Source: Actimicrobium sp047621345
GTDB taxonomy: Bacteria; Pseudomonadota; Gammaproteobacteria; Burkholderiales; Burkholderiaceae_D
NCBI GenBank assembly: GCA_047621345.1
Contig: JBLHLW010000007.1
Location: forward strand, 1-64,000
Length of the DNA: 64,000 nucleotides
Reading direction: 5' to 3'
Below, one piece after another: positions 27,801-37,401 of the stretch. The notes beneath the pieces were generated by a model that did not search any database, had not been told where the DNA came from, and worked only from the letters and a program-made list of their open reading frames with translations. Numbering within the stretch: the stretch's first letter is position 1; each line of letters begins with the position of its first letter. The translations under genes and the position numbers were made by a program.

Positions 27801-30800
27801 ATGCGCTTACCCTGAGTGCCGGCACACTTGACACCAGCGCCGGTGCGCTGCTGGCCGGACGCAACGTGAACGCCCATGCCGACCGCATCGAGGCGACGGG
27901 GGCAACGATTTCCGCGGCAGACACGATTACGCTGTCGGCCACGGGTGCCCTTGTCAGCCAGCGCGGTACGATCATCACCGACGGCAGTCTCGCCATCGCC
28001 GCCGCCACGCTCGATAACCGTGACGGCGTCGTCAGCGCAAAGCAAACCGCCCGCATCGCGCTCGGTTCCGGCCAGCTCGACAACCGCGCCGGCCAGTTGA
28101 TCGGTGCGGGTGCACTGATGCTGGAGTCCGGCACCATCGACAATGCGAGGGGCGTGCTCGCCAGTGGTGCGGGTCTGACACTCGATACCCGAGGGCAGCC
28201 GCTCGACAACACCAACGGCACCGTGATCGCGACCGGTGGATTGCACATCGCTGCCGGCACACTGACCAGCAACGGCGGTCAACTGGTCGCGCAAGGTCGC
28301 GACAGTAGCCTCACGCTGCAGGCTGACAGCCTGACCAATCGCAGCGGTGTCATCGACGCCGCAGGCAGCGCGACGATCACGGTCACCGGCGCGATCGACA
28401 ATACGCTAGGCACGATCCGCAGCGGCACTCAGGCAGCCAGCACCGATGGCAGGTTGACGGTCACCTCCGCCAGCCTGACCAACGCCGGTGCACTCACGCT
28501 AGCCCGCGACGCCCTGCAGATCGGCACCGGTGCGCTCGATAACGCTACCGGCATCATCGCGTCACGCACTGCCGGCGTGGGCATCAGTTCCGCTGCGCTG
28601 ACCAATACCGCTGGCCTGATCACCAGTAACGCCACGTCGCTTTCCACCCAGACAATCAACAATGCGGGTGGAGAGGTATCGAGCAGCGGTACGCTGTCGA
28701 TCAACGCCAACGGACAAGTCATCAACAACGGCAGTGGCAAGCTGCTGGCCGGTGGCGACCTTGGCTTGAGCAGCGGCGGCCTCAGCAGCTCCGGCAGCAT
28801 CGCCGCCGGACGCGATGTCGCCATCACGGCAACGTCGCTCGACAACGATGGCGCACGCATCAGCGCCGGCCGCGACATGGTGCTCGCTAGTAGCGGCGGG
28901 TTGAGCAATCGTGCTGGCACCATCATGGCCGCCAATGCGCTCACCCTGAGTGCCGGCGCACTCGACACCAGCGCGGGTGCGCTGCTGGCCGGTCGCAGCG
29001 TAACTGCTCAAGCCGGCAGTATCGATGCAACCGACGCGACGATCTCCGCCGCCGACACCGTCACGCTGTCAGCCACCGGGGCGGTGGTCAATCAGCGCGG
29101 CATGATCAGCACTGACGGTAGTCTCGCCATCGCCGCAGCCTCCCTCGATAACCGCAGCGGCATCGTCAGCGCCAGGCAGAATACCGGGATCAACCTGGGG
29201 ACCGGATTGCTCGACAACGCTGCCGGTCAGCTGATCGGTAGCGCTGCATTGACGCTGCGCAGCGGTGCTATCCGCAATGCCGGCGGCACACTGGCCAGCG
29301 GAGCGAGTCTGGTGGTGAACACGCAAGGTCAGCAACTCGACAACAGTGCCAACGGACAAATCATTGCCCAGCGCGACATCACCCTCACCAGTGCCGGACT
29401 CGGCAACGCCGGCGGCACGATCGCCGCCTTGCAGGGCGCACTGACCGTCAATACCGGTGCCTTTGTGTTCGACAACACCGGCGGCAAACTGCAAGCCAGC
29501 GGCAACATCGACCTCACCGGTGGCGCGCTAGGCAATCGCGCTGGTCTGATTGCCGGCCACGACATCACGCTCGCCGGCACCACGCTGGACAACCGCGCGG
29601 TCGGGCGCATCGTCGCCGGGCACCAGCTTCGTGTCACCACGCAGGCAATCCGCAACGACACCGGTTTGCTTCAGTCGGCCGGTGCCGTGACACTCGACAC
29701 CCAAGGTGGTTTGCTGACCAATACGGCCAGCGGCATCGGCGGCGGCATCCTCGCCGGCACTGCCCTGGCGATCACCAGTGGCGACCTCGATAACCAGTCG
29801 GGCTTCATCGCCAGCAATGGCGCACAAACCATCAGCGTAGTCCGCGACCTCGACAATCGCGGCGGGCAACTGGTGTCGGGTGCGGACAGCACGATCACGC
29901 TGCGCAACCTCGATAACGGCACTGGCCGCGTCAGCGCCGCCGGCAACCTGACACTGGCCGGCAGCGGCGACATCGACAACCGTGCCGGCCAGATTGCCGC
30001 CAACGGGGTGGCGACCATCACGGCGGCGAGCCTGAACAATACGGCGTCGGGTGCCATCGAAGCCAACGATATCCATCTCAGCGCCACGACGGTCGACAAT
30101 GCCGGCGGCACGATTCGCGCGCAACGCAACCTGTCGCTGGCGAGCACCGCACTCGACAACACCAGCGCGACCATCAGTGCCCGCAACGACCTGTCGATCA
30201 GCGCCAACAGCGTGGTCAACAGTGGCGGTCATATCGTCAGCAATGGCACCGCTGCACTGATAACGGATAGTCAAGGCATCGACGGCACGCTCTCTGCGCA
30301 GGACCTAACGCTGACGCGGCAGAATGGCGAAGATTTCACCAACAGTGCCGTGTTGTCGGCGCAGCGCAACCTGACCATCAACGCCGGCAACGTCACCAAC
30401 AGCGGCACACTCACCGCCGGCGCGACACTGACCGCCAACGCCAGCGGCAACTTGCTCAACAGTGGCGAAATCAGCGCCAGCACGACGCGCCTGAACGTCG
30501 CCGGCACGCTGAGCAATACCGCCAGCGGCCTGATCGATGGCGTCACCACCACGATCGATGCCGGTACCACCGACAACAGCGGCCGGATTTATGGCGATGT
30601 ACTCGGCATCAACGGCAGCACCATCAACAACAGAGATACCGGCACGATCGCTGCACGCCAGACGCTGTTGCTGGGTGCGCAAGCCATCAGCAATACCGAT
30701 GGCGGGCTGCTTTACAGTCTTGGCGACCTGGCCATTGGCGGACAGATCAACAGTGCTGGCCAGTTGCAGGCTGCCGCGTCGACACTGGTCAATGCCTCCA

Positions 30801-33800
30801 GCCGCATCGAAGCCGGCGGTGCACTGTCGGTTGATGCTGCCAGCATCGTCAACCGTAATGACCAGCTGACCACCCGGATCGTCAGCGGGGCACCTGTGCC
30901 GCAGGATTTCGTACAACCGGTCGACAGCGCGACCCGCTATCCGGTGGCGCAATGCAGCGGCATTGGCGGTGCTCAGGACAAGAACACCTGCATCGTCCAT
31001 CCGGACCTGTTCGGTTTGCGCAGCACGGTGACCACTGCGCGCACGGTGACACCGGCAGTCGTCAGCGGGGACTCGCCAACGCCCGAGACCGTACAAGTCA
31101 ATTACAGCTGGGATGCGCCTGTCTTCGCGCGCTTCGCGGTCACGCCAGTCGGTGCGCCGCCGGCGGAACCGTCGGGTGGATGCAGCTTCATCAACTTTGA
31201 TGGCGCGTCGATACCGCTCAATTCGTCGGGCTGCACCACCTGGCGTGCGCAATACGCCAGCTGGGATACCGGCTTTCAGGCGGCGCTCGATCAACTCGAG
31301 AGCGCCATCACCCCCTACAACGCCAGCGTCAATGAAGACAACCGCCAGGTCGAGTTCGAGGACTACACGCACTATCGGGTCAACGCCACCACCAGCACCA
31401 CCGAAGTGGTCACCAGCGTACCGGCGCAACTGCTCTCCGGCGCAGGGATGCGCCTGGCGGGTACCACCATCAATCACGACAGCCAGATCGTTGCCGGTGG
31501 GGCGCTCACCATTGTCGGCCCGGCGGTGCAGAACCCAACGACACAGGGCGAGACGCGCATCAGCTCTAGTGGCACGTCCGAATTCAGTCGGGTGGATGCG
31601 TGCGGATTTCTGGGAGGTAGCCACTGCCGCAACACATCGGCACAAACGCCTTTCAATCCGGCGCCGAAAGTCGATCCCTTCTATCTTCCCACCACGCAGC
31701 TGGTGCAATTCGCCGCGAACCCGACCACCGTACGAAATCTGACGACGAACACTACTGCGCCTGCCGGTACCACTGCCGTGAGCATCGGCAGCGTCGCTTC
31801 CACGCCGGCCAGCCTGAATGCCGGTGGTCCCATTAGCGCAGTGCTGCGGCCAGCACTTGGCGTGGTCAACGCCGGCGGTGGTGTGCCGGCGATCAGTGCG
31901 CCACCCGTTCAACGTGTGCTGGAGCTCAATCCGGTTGCCGCCAGTGGCCCGGCTATTACGGTGTCGCCGCAGCCGATCAGCGCACCACCCGTTCCAGGCA
32001 CGCTGGTGCTGAAACCGGTCGCCATCGGCGGCGCGGCGTCGCCACGACAGGTGAGCGATAAACAGGGCAACGCCTTTATCATCACGGCGCCACCGTCGCT
32101 ACGCGCCCCGAGCGCCAGCCTGTTCACGATCCATGCCGCCCCCGAGAGCCGCACCCTGGTCGAAACCGATCCGCGCTTCACCAACCAGCGCACCTTCCTC
32201 GGCTCGGATTACTTCCTGCAAGCACTGCAGCGCGACCCCGAGCGCCAGCTCAAGCGCTACGGCGACGGTTTCGCCGAACAGCAACTGGTCAACGACCAGA
32301 TCCTGACGCTGACCGGGCGCCGGTTCCTGAGTGGCTACAGCAGCACCGAAACCGAATACCAGGCGCTGATGGACAGCGGGGTTGCCTTCGCCCGCAAGTA
32401 CCAGCTCACGCCGGGCGTGGCCCTGTCGGCCGAACAGATGGCATTGCTCACCACTGACATCGTCTGGCTCTCCACACAAAACGTGACGCTGGCCGACGGC
32501 ACGGTGCAGCAGGTATTGGCACCGCAGGTCTTCCTGCGCCGCCTGAAGGACGGTGACCTCACGCCCACCGGCGCGCTGATCGCCGGGTCCGACGTCACGA
32601 TCCGCACCGACCGTGACCTGGTCAACAGCGGCACGATCGCCGCCAGCGGCAAGCTCACGCTCGTGGCCGGGGGCGACCTCGTCAATCAGGGCGGACGCCT
32701 CAGCGGGCAGGCCATCGTCGCAAGGTCGAGCAATGATCTGAAGAACCTCTCCGGCGTGATTCAGGGCAGCGGGGCCGACAGCCGCGTGACCCTGCTGGCC
32801 GGGCGCGACGTGGTCATCGAGACCCGCACCATCGACACCGCCAACGCTAGCGGCAACAGCACCCGCAGTGCGATTGATCGCGTCGCCACGGTGCAGGGCG
32901 GCACGGTGCGCATCGACGCCGCCCGCGACCTGCTGGTGGCCGGCGCCAATGTGAGTGCCAGCGGCGACCTGGTCGCCACCGCCGCACGCGACATCCGTAT
33001 CAGCAGCGTCGACCAGCGCTACCAGATTGCCGTGGGAGACAGCGGCGGGCGCACGGTGCAGGGCCGCAGCGGTTACATCACCGACGACAAGCTCACGCAA
33101 GCCGCTGCAAACCTGGCAGCAGGCGGCAACCTGGCGCTGGTCGCCGGAGGTGATCTGGGACTACGCGGTGCGAGCGTTTCCGCCGGCGACAGTGCCCTGC
33201 TGCAAGGTGCGAATGTGACCATAGCCGCTGCCAAAGAGCGCACCACGACCGATATTCAGACCATCGGCAAGAACGCCTATAACCGTGTTGCCCGCAGCGA
33301 CGAAACGCTGGTCGGCGGCAGCATCAGCGCAACGAACGACATGAGCGTGATCGCGAACGGGCGTGATGGCGCCGGCAATATCGCCGTCAATGCGGGCTAC
33401 CTGTCGAGCAAGGCCGGGCAGGTCGGACTGGTCGCCAGCAACGACATCACCATCGGCGCCATCACCACCGCGCAGAGCGCGATTAACGAGCGCTACAGCA
33501 AGAGTGGCAACCTGGTGGCGTCAACCACGACCACGAGCAGCCAGCGCAGCAGCAGCGACCAGGTGCAAGGCAGCGTCCTGTCGGGCAACACGATCCTGGC
33601 GCAAGCGGGCAACCCGATCAGCCGGACTGGCGACATCACCATCGCCGGCTCCTCGCTGGTCGCCGACCGCGACCTGCGGCTGGACGCCGGACGCAATCTC
33701 ACCATCACAACCGCGCAAGGCACGCAGCAAGACAGCAGCACGTTCCAGCAAACCACCTCCGGCCTCTTCACCAGCGGCGCGTCGCTCACGCTCGGCGAAC

Positions 33801-36634
33801 GCCAGCAAAAGCAGACTGCTGCCGGCACCGCGACCACCAGCACAGGCAGTACCATCGCCAGCCTGAACGGCAACGCGGCCCTGGTCGCCGGCCAGCGCTA
33901 TACCCAAACCGGCAGCGACCTGCTGGCCCCGAACGGCAACATCGACATTACCGCCCGCCAGATCGATATCACGGCCGCGACCGACACCGCAGAAGAGCGC
34001 CAGCAACAGCAATTCAAACAGGGCGGCCTGACGCTGGCGATCTCGAACCCGGTCATCGCGGCAGTGCAAACCAGTCAGCAAATGACGGCCGCCGCCGGAC
34101 AAACCAAGGATGCGCGGATGCAGGCCCTGGCAGCGGCGACCGCAGTGCTGGCAGCGAGCAAGGCGGCGGACGCGATGTCGGATCCGGACAAGGCCAGCAG
34201 TATCGGCATCAGTCTTTCTGTGGGGAGTAGCAAGAGCCAGAGTGACAGCACTCAACGTAGCAGCACCGCGCGCGGCAGCACGATCGCCGCTGGCGGAGAT
34301 GTGACGTTGCGTGCCACAGCCGACAAGGGCAGCAACGCCGACAGTACCGACGGCAACATTACCGTCAACGGCAGCCGAATCAGTGCCGGACAGGACGTGC
34401 GCCTTCTCGCTGACGGCAAGATCGACCTGACTGCGGCCAGCAACACGGCCACTCAAACCAGCAACAACAACTCTAGCAGTGCCTCGGTCGGCATTGGCTT
34501 CTCGATGGGTGCCAATACCGGCCTGTCCGTCAGCGCGAATGCCGCCGCCGCACGCGGCAAGGCTGACGGCAGCGACGTCACTCAGGTCAACAGCCAGGTC
34601 GACGCCGGCAACCGGGTCACACTGAAGTCGGGCGGCGACACCACCCTCGACGGCGCGGTCGTGCGTAGCCGGCAAGTCACGGGCGACATCGGCGGCGACC
34701 TGGTGATTGCCAGCCAGCAGGACACCAGTGTCTTCACAGGCAAGCAGCAAAGTGCGAGTGCCGGGATCACGATTCCGATCGGGGTGGGGTCGGTCAGTGG
34801 CAATTTGAGTGCCAGCAAAAGCAATGTTGACAGCACCTTCGCCAGTGTGGCCGAGCAGTCCGGTATTCAAGCCGGCGATGGCGGATTTAACGTCAACGTT
34901 GCAGGCAATACGACGCTGTCGGGTGGTGCCATTACCAGCACGCAAAAGGCGATTGATGACGGTGTAAATCGCTTTGTCAGGGGCGGTACCCTCACCACGA
35001 GCGATATTCAAAATCAGGCCAGCTACAGCGCCACAAGCGTGGGCGTCGCTCTGGGTACGAGCGCAGATTCAAACGGCAAACTCGGCCTCGGCGGCTCCAG
35101 CGCCGGCATCGGCCGCGACAGCGGCAATGCCAGCAGCGTGACTGCGTCGGCCATCAGCGGCATCGCAGGCAACAAGGCAGCGCGCACCGGCGATGCAGGA
35201 ACCGGCATCCGGAAAATCTTTGATGCCGACAAGGTGCAGAAAGACATCAACGCGCAGGTGCAGATCACGCAGGCCTTTGGCAGGGAGGCACCGAAAGCGA
35301 TTGCCGATTTTGCTGCGGTCCAAGCTCAAGATTTGAGAAAACAAGGCAACGAAGAAGAAGCCAAAAAATGGGATGACGGCGGCATTTATCGCGTAGCGCT
35401 GCATACGGTAACGGGTGCACTTACAGGCGGAACCAGTGGTGCGCTGGGCGCCGCCGCTGTCGCCGGTGCAGCGCCACTGCTTAATGACTTGCAAGACAAC
35501 ATCGCAGTCAATCTAAAAAGCGCGGGTGCCAGTGATATGGTGGCCAAACTCGCTGGGCAGTTGATTGCTCAGAGCACGGCTGTTGGTCTTGGTGCGGTGG
35601 CAAGTGGAGGCGCTACTGCAGGTACGGCCATGGGCTTGAATGTTGATGCCAATAACCGGCAGTTGCACCCGGCAGAAACAAAGCGAATTCACGAGTTGGC
35701 GAATGGCGATCCGCAGAAGGAAGCAAGACTGATAGCCGCCGCGTGTTCACTGTTGCATTGCGCAGACGGTGTGCCGAAGGATGCTCCGGAATACGCGTAC
35801 CTCAAGGCCCTACAGGACGCCGGCCAAGGCATGACGGACGAGCGCAACTTGCTGGGTCGTCAAAGCGGGATGGATGGGCGCATCGGTGGGCCGCTTTATA
35901 CCTACACGACCGGTATGCGGTTTGGGGACGCGTTCGCGCAAAACCGGGTTGGCACCCGTCTGGAAGGCGCTGCGCAAACCGGACTGTCTGTATTGGCGTT
36001 GGCAGGGGACGGGTTGGCATGCACGACCGGCATCGGATGCACAGCGGCACTCATTACGGGCACGGTTATCGCCGATAATTTGATTGCCGGGAGCAAGAAA
36101 TTGACCAGCGGCGAGTCTGTGGTCACCTACGGCGAGACTGTTCTCCAGTCGCTCGGGTTGTCTGCCCAAGCAGCTGCCGCGACCTATGCCATAGTCGGTA
36201 TTGCGCCGTCTGCCATTGAGCGATATTTGGCGTCAAGGGTGTTTGGTCCGACTTCACGCGTTGCGGTGACTGCGAATAATGCTGGAAAGGGTGATGGGGC
36301 AAAGGGAGTAGGAGCCTTCGCCGACGAAGCGAAGCTGATCAGTCACTTTGAGAAACATGGAGCAGAGTTCGGCACCAAGAGTGCGAGTGAGTATCTGCAA
36401 GTTGGTCAAGACATCATGCAGTACGGCCAAAAAGTCGAGTACTTGTACAAAGGTGAAACTCGTACTGGCTTTGTCCAGTTCATGGGAAATAGAGCCAACG
36501 GTCAATCCAAGTTTGGATTCGTCGGAACGAACGCGGACGGTACATTAACGACCATCCATACCGAGAGTGGCAACAGCTTTTGGAAAATGCTCAACAACGG
36601 CAATATCGATAAGGTAATAAAGACCGTACCATGA
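24848..36634 (+). CDS. cdiA: Filamentous haemagglutinin/CdiA-type exoprotein with C-terminal toxin domain
   Basis: This 3,928-residue giant is a TPS exoprotein. An extended signal region ends near AQAQT (residue 54). The TPS domain (about 60-185) carries NPNGI at 164-168 and the NGCGFLN loop. Long beta-helical repeats (LDNxxG, LxGRDVxI) occupy about 230-2000, including a tandem duplication. A central non-repeat region (about 2010-2580) holds YPVAQCSGIG and ERQLKRYGDGFAEQQLVNDQ. A second repeat region runs to about 3400. A pretoxin region contains NNRQLHPAETKRIHELANGD at about 3602. The last 110 residues form a distinct domain (HFEKHGAEFG near 3833), the likely toxin. The stop overlaps the next gene in an ATGA. 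By family knowledge it delivers its C-terminus into neighbouring cells on contact; the toxin activity is not known from sequence. Confidence 0.9.
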   Translation: MPPSTFRPLSPARSLSRTSVVTQPIRTWKRVVTHAVLMIHVAQAVLWTLPAQAQTVAARAAPSGQKAIMDAAANGTPIAHIAPPGAAGISRNQYDQFNVTGKGLILNNSSTNVQTVQGGWITGNLQLGPTPARIILNEVVSTNPSTLRGTIEVAGRRADIVVANPNGIACNGCGFLNANRATLTTGQVQFGSGGAINGFDVRQGALGIGAVGLNASNLEQLDLIARGLVIEGEVWAKNLNVIAGANQVLYGTLSAAAQSGNGAAPRFAIDIKDLGGMYANQIVLVASDKGLGVNSTGRLAALQGNLTLSANGDLTLKDSYAAQAIRIDGQANTTLTGTTQSGAAITIGSAGAIAQQGMLDAQGALVLSATDIRNTGTLIQRDGAGATLTASGTLDNSGTVYSGAGLAMQAITLTDTNGTLQAVGDITVTARSATLSGTQLSGQGAINLAAGTLNTSSTRIQSASSLSIQGDTVTNNGGLWQAGQSLALQTGAFDNSRGVLSSNGSVQINAGTFGNNNGLVLAQGRDAAIALQTGAMTNRSGIIESSAGTTIAAALLDNTEGSIRSGLDSLSGAGMLNITSAALNNERGQLVGRDTLQVTTGTLNNAAGIIASRSAGAVITAGTLDNQRGLVTGLSTVLSAQAIDNTGGELSGGDLDLRTGMVSGKGTIAATRDIAITASTLNNDSALISAGRDAAMTTGSLSNHNGAILTGGNLAITARGIDNRDGTLRAQQTARIGLGAGTLDNSAGAIITTDGLHIVAGALTSNGGQLVAQGRDSTVTLQADSLANRSGVIDAAGSATITAAGVIDNTLGTIRTGTQAASTDGRLTVTSASLTNAGALTLARDALQITTGALDNTTGVIASRTAGVGISAAALTNAGGLITGNAASLSTQTISNAGGEISSSGTLSINASAQVINNGKLLAGGDLGMSAGSLSNTGSIAAGRDVGITASALVNDGANISAGRDVVLVSSGGLRNRAGSIVAANALTLSAGTLDTSAGALLAGRNVNAHADRIEATGATISAADTITLSATGALVSQRGTIITDGSLAIAAATLDNRDGVVSAKQTARIALGSGQLDNRAGQLIGAGALMLESGTIDNARGVLASGAGLTLDTRGQPLDNTNGTVIATGGLHIAAGTLTSNGGQLVAQGRDSSLTLQADSLTNRSGVIDAAGSATITVTGAIDNTLGTIRSGTQAASTDGRLTVTSASLTNAGALTLARDALQIGTGALDNATGIIASRTAGVGISSAALTNTAGLITSNATSLSTQTINNAGGEVSSSGTLSINANGQVINNGSGKLLAGGDLGLSSGGLSSSGSIAAGRDVAITATSLDNDGARISAGRDMVLASSGGLSNRAGTIMAANALTLSAGALDTSAGALLAGRSVTAQAGSIDATDATISAADTVTLSATGAVVNQRGMISTDGSLAIAAASLDNRSGIVSARQNTGINLGTGLLDNAAGQLIGSAALTLRSGAIRNAGGTLASGASLVVNTQGQQLDNSANGQIIAQRDITLTSAGLGNAGGTIAALQGALTVNTGAFVFDNTGGKLQASGNIDLTGGALGNRAGLIAGHDITLAGTTLDNRAVGRIVAGHQLRVTTQAIRNDTGLLQSAGAVTLDTQGGLLTNTASGIGGGILAGTALAITSGDLDNQSGFIASNGAQTISVVRDLDNRGGQLVSGADSTITLRNLDNGTGRVSAAGNLTLAGSGDIDNRAGQIAANGVATITAASLNNTASGAIEANDIHLSATTVDNAGGTIRAQRNLSLASTALDNTSATISARNDLSISANSVVNSGGHIVSNGTAALITDSQGIDGTLSAQDLTLTRQNGEDFTNSAVLSAQRNLTINAGNVTNSGTLTAGATLTANASGNLLNSGEISASTTRLNVAGTLSNTASGLIDGVTTTIDAGTTDNSGRIYGDVLGINGSTINNRDTGTIAARQTLLLGAQAISNTDGGLLYSLGDLAIGGQINSAGQLQAAASTLVNASSRIEAGGALSVDAASIVNRNDQLTTRIVSGAPVPQDFVQPVDSATRYPVAQCSGIGGAQDKNTCIVHPDLFGLRSTVTTARTVTPAVVSGDSPTPETVQVNYSWDAPVFARFAVTPVGAPPAEPSGGCSFINFDGASIPLNSSGCTTWRAQYASWDTGFQAALDQLESAITPYNASVNEDNRQVEFEDYTHYRVNATTSTTEVVTSVPAQLLSGAGMRLAGTTINHDSQIVAGGALTIVGPAVQNPTTQGETRISSSGTSEFSRVDACGFLGGSHCRNTSAQTPFNPAPKVDPFYLPTTQLVQFAANPTTVRNLTTNTTAPAGTTAVSIGSVASTPASLNAGGPISAVLRPALGVVNAGGGVPAISAPPVQRVLELNPVAASGPAITVSPQPISAPPVPGTLVLKPVAIGGAASPRQVSDKQGNAFIITAPPSLRAPSASLFTIHAAPESRTLVETDPRFTNQRTFLGSDYFLQALQRDPERQLKRYGDGFAEQQLVNDQILTLTGRRFLSGYSSTETEYQALMDSGVAFARKYQLTPGVALSAEQMALLTTDIVWLSTQNVTLADGTVQQVLAPQVFLRRLKDGDLTPTGALIAGSDVTIRTDRDLVNSGTIAASGKLTLVAGGDLVNQGGRLSGQAIVARSSNDLKNLSGVIQGSGADSRVTLLAGRDVVIETRTIDTANASGNSTRSAIDRVATVQGGTVRIDAARDLLVAGANVSASGDLVATAARDIRISSVDQRYQIAVGDSGGRTVQGRSGYITDDKLTQAAANLAAGGNLALVAGGDLGLRGASVSAGDSALLQGANVTIAAAKERTTTDIQTIGKNAYNRVARSDETLVGGSISATNDMSVIANGRDGAGNIAVNAGYLSSKAGQVGLVASNDITIGAITTAQSAINERYSKSGNLVASTTTTSSQRSSSDQVQGSVLSGNTILAQAGNPISRTGDITIAGSSLVADRDLRLDAGRNLTITTAQGTQQDSSTFQQTTSGLFTSGASLTLGERQQKQTAAGTATTSTGSTIASLNGNAALVAGQRYTQTGSDLLAPNGNIDITARQIDITAATDTAEERQQQQFKQGGLTLAISNPVIAAVQTSQQMTAAAGQTKDARMQALAAATAVLAASKAADAMSDPDKASSIGISLSVGSSKSQSDSTQRSSTARGSTIAAGGDVTLRATADKGSNADSTDGNITVNGSRISAGQDVRLLADGKIDLTAASNTATQTSNNNSSSASVGIGFSMGANTGLSVSANAAAARGKADGSDVTQVNSQVDAGNRVTLKSGGDTTLDGAVVRSRQVTGDIGGDLVIASQQDTSVFTGKQQSASAGITIPIGVGSVSGNLSASKSNVDSTFASVAEQSGIQAGDGGFNVNVAGNTTLSGGAITSTQKAIDDGVNRFVRGGTLTTSDIQNQASYSATSVGVALGTSADSNGKLGLGGSSAGIGRDSGNASSVTASAISGIAGNKAARTGDAGTGIRKIFDADKVQKDINAQVQITQAFGREAPKAIADFAAVQAQDLRKQGNEEEAKKWDDGGIYRVALHTVTGALTGGTSGALGAAAVAGAAPLLNDLQDNIAVNLKSAGASDMVAKLAGQLIAQSTAVGLGAVASGGATAGTAMGLNVDANNRQLHPAETKRIHELANGDPQKEARLIAAACSLLHCADGVPKDAPEYAYLKALQDAGQGMTDERNLLGRQSGMDGRIGGPLYTYTTGMRFGDAFAQNRVGTRLEGAAQTGLSVLALAGDGLACTTGIGCTAALITGTVIADNLIAGSKKLTSGESVVTYGETVLQSLGLSAQAAAATYAIVGIAPSAIERYLASRVFGPTSRVAVTANNAGKGDGAKGVGAFADEAKLISHFEKHGAEFGTKSASEYLQVGQDIMQYGQKVEYLYKGETRTGFVQFMGNRANGQSKFGFVGTNADGTLTTIHTESGNSFWKMLNNGNIDKVIKTVP
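27113..29362 (+). repeat. Tandem duplication of about 1.13 kb inside cdiA
   Basis: The stretch beginning at the codons for LHIVAGALTSNGGQLVAQGR recurs 1,128 bases (376 codons) later as LHIAAGTLTSNGGQLVAQGR. Similarity continues for the whole unit, with small changes and a two-codon insertion (NNGK versus NNGSGK). The period is a multiple of three, so the reading frame is kept and the beta-helix is simply lengthened. The end of the second copy is approximate. Confidence 0.8.
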
Positions 36635-37017
36635 ACTACTTAGCCCAAATAAAACGTTTAAGCGATGAGGTGGAAGAAGAAGTGGTTCTGCGTATTAATG
36701 GCGTTGAACTCACATGCTTTGCAACCGTATGCCCTTACAAAATCGAGGAAGGGGCGTCTTACCAAGTTGAATTGACTGCGCAGGTGTTTAATGGTTACTT
36801 GGTTAATGAGCTTGGCGAAGATGCGTCACCCTCGATTGTTCAGGTCGGTAATAGCTTCTCTCATATCATTACGGGAAGGTTAAAGGGCAATCGTTTGGAT
36901 GCAGGCGGCATAGTGTTTGAAGACGATATGCTGCTAAATGATTTCGGTTATTTTGAAGGGAAAATAATTTCGTGGAAGGTTGACCGTATAGATGCCGAGT
37001 TTCTCTCTGCTGATTAG
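36631..37017 (+). CDS. cdiI: Putative CDI immunity protein
   Basis: This 128-residue acidic protein starts inside the cdiA stop codon (ATGA overlap), where CDI systems carry the antidote to the CdiA C-terminal toxin. I recognise no domain. It reads as a small soluble beta-rich protein with motifs VVLRINGVELTCFATVCPY and GYFEGKIISWKV and no signal peptide or membrane span, as expected for a cytoplasmic neutraliser. Codon use is more AT-rich than the body of cdiA, as is the toxin-coding end, which suggests the pair was acquired as a cassette. An IS3 element begins 23 bases after its stop. Confidence 0.7.
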   Translation: MNYLAQIKRLSDEVEEEVVLRINGVELTCFATVCPYKIEEGASYQVELTAQVFNGYLVNELGEDASPSIVQVGNSFSHIITGRLKGNRLDAGGIVFEDDMLLNDFGYFEGKIISWKVDRIDAEFLSAD

Positions 37018-37104
37018 CTTATTGAGAAAGTAAAAAAACTGTAGTGGTCTAATTTGTGCAGACACCTCGATAGGTGGGAAACTCCACCACCAGAGGAAAA
37101 ATCA

Positions 37105-37401
37105 ATGACAAAGCAACGCCGGCAATTCGACATCAGCCTGAAGCTGGAAGTCGTTCGTATGATCAAGGAACAAGGACTGACGATTACACAGGTCAGTCAG
37201 AGCATGGATATCGGCGAGACCGCGATTCGTCGCTGGATCAAACAATATGAAGCCGAGCAAAGCGGCCAGCGCGGCATCGGGAATCCGTTGACGGCAGACC
37301 AGCAGCGCATCCGCCAGTTGGAACATGAAAACCGTCAATTGCGAGGCGATGTCGATATTTTAAAAAAGGCCTCGGCCTTCTTTGCCCGGGAACTGAAGTG
37401 A
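37105..37401 (+). CDS. IS3-family transposase OrfA
   Basis: The 98-residue product has a helix-turn-helix of the IS3/transposase_8 type (LKLEVVRMIKEQGLTITQVS and IGETAIRRWIKQYEAEQSG) and a C-terminal leucine-zipper-like helix (RIRQLEHENRQLRGDVDILK). It binds the element's ends. GAGGAAAAATCA precedes the ATG. The stop overlaps the orfB GTG, so coupling rather than an obvious frameshift window joins the two. Confidence 0.93.
   Translation: MTKQRRQFDISLKLEVVRMIKEQGLTITQVSQSMDIGETAIRRWIKQYEAEQSGQRGIGNPLTADQQRIRQLEHENRQLRGDVDILKKASAFFARELK

Noticed and set aside
30305..31912. A 535-codon open frame on the minus strand inside cdiA, and many similar ones over 24-36 kb
   Set aside because: The frames lie antisense to a well-supported giant gene, have arginine/alanine-rich biased composition and no domains or ribosome sites. 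GC-rich repeats in cdiA remove stop codons in other frames.
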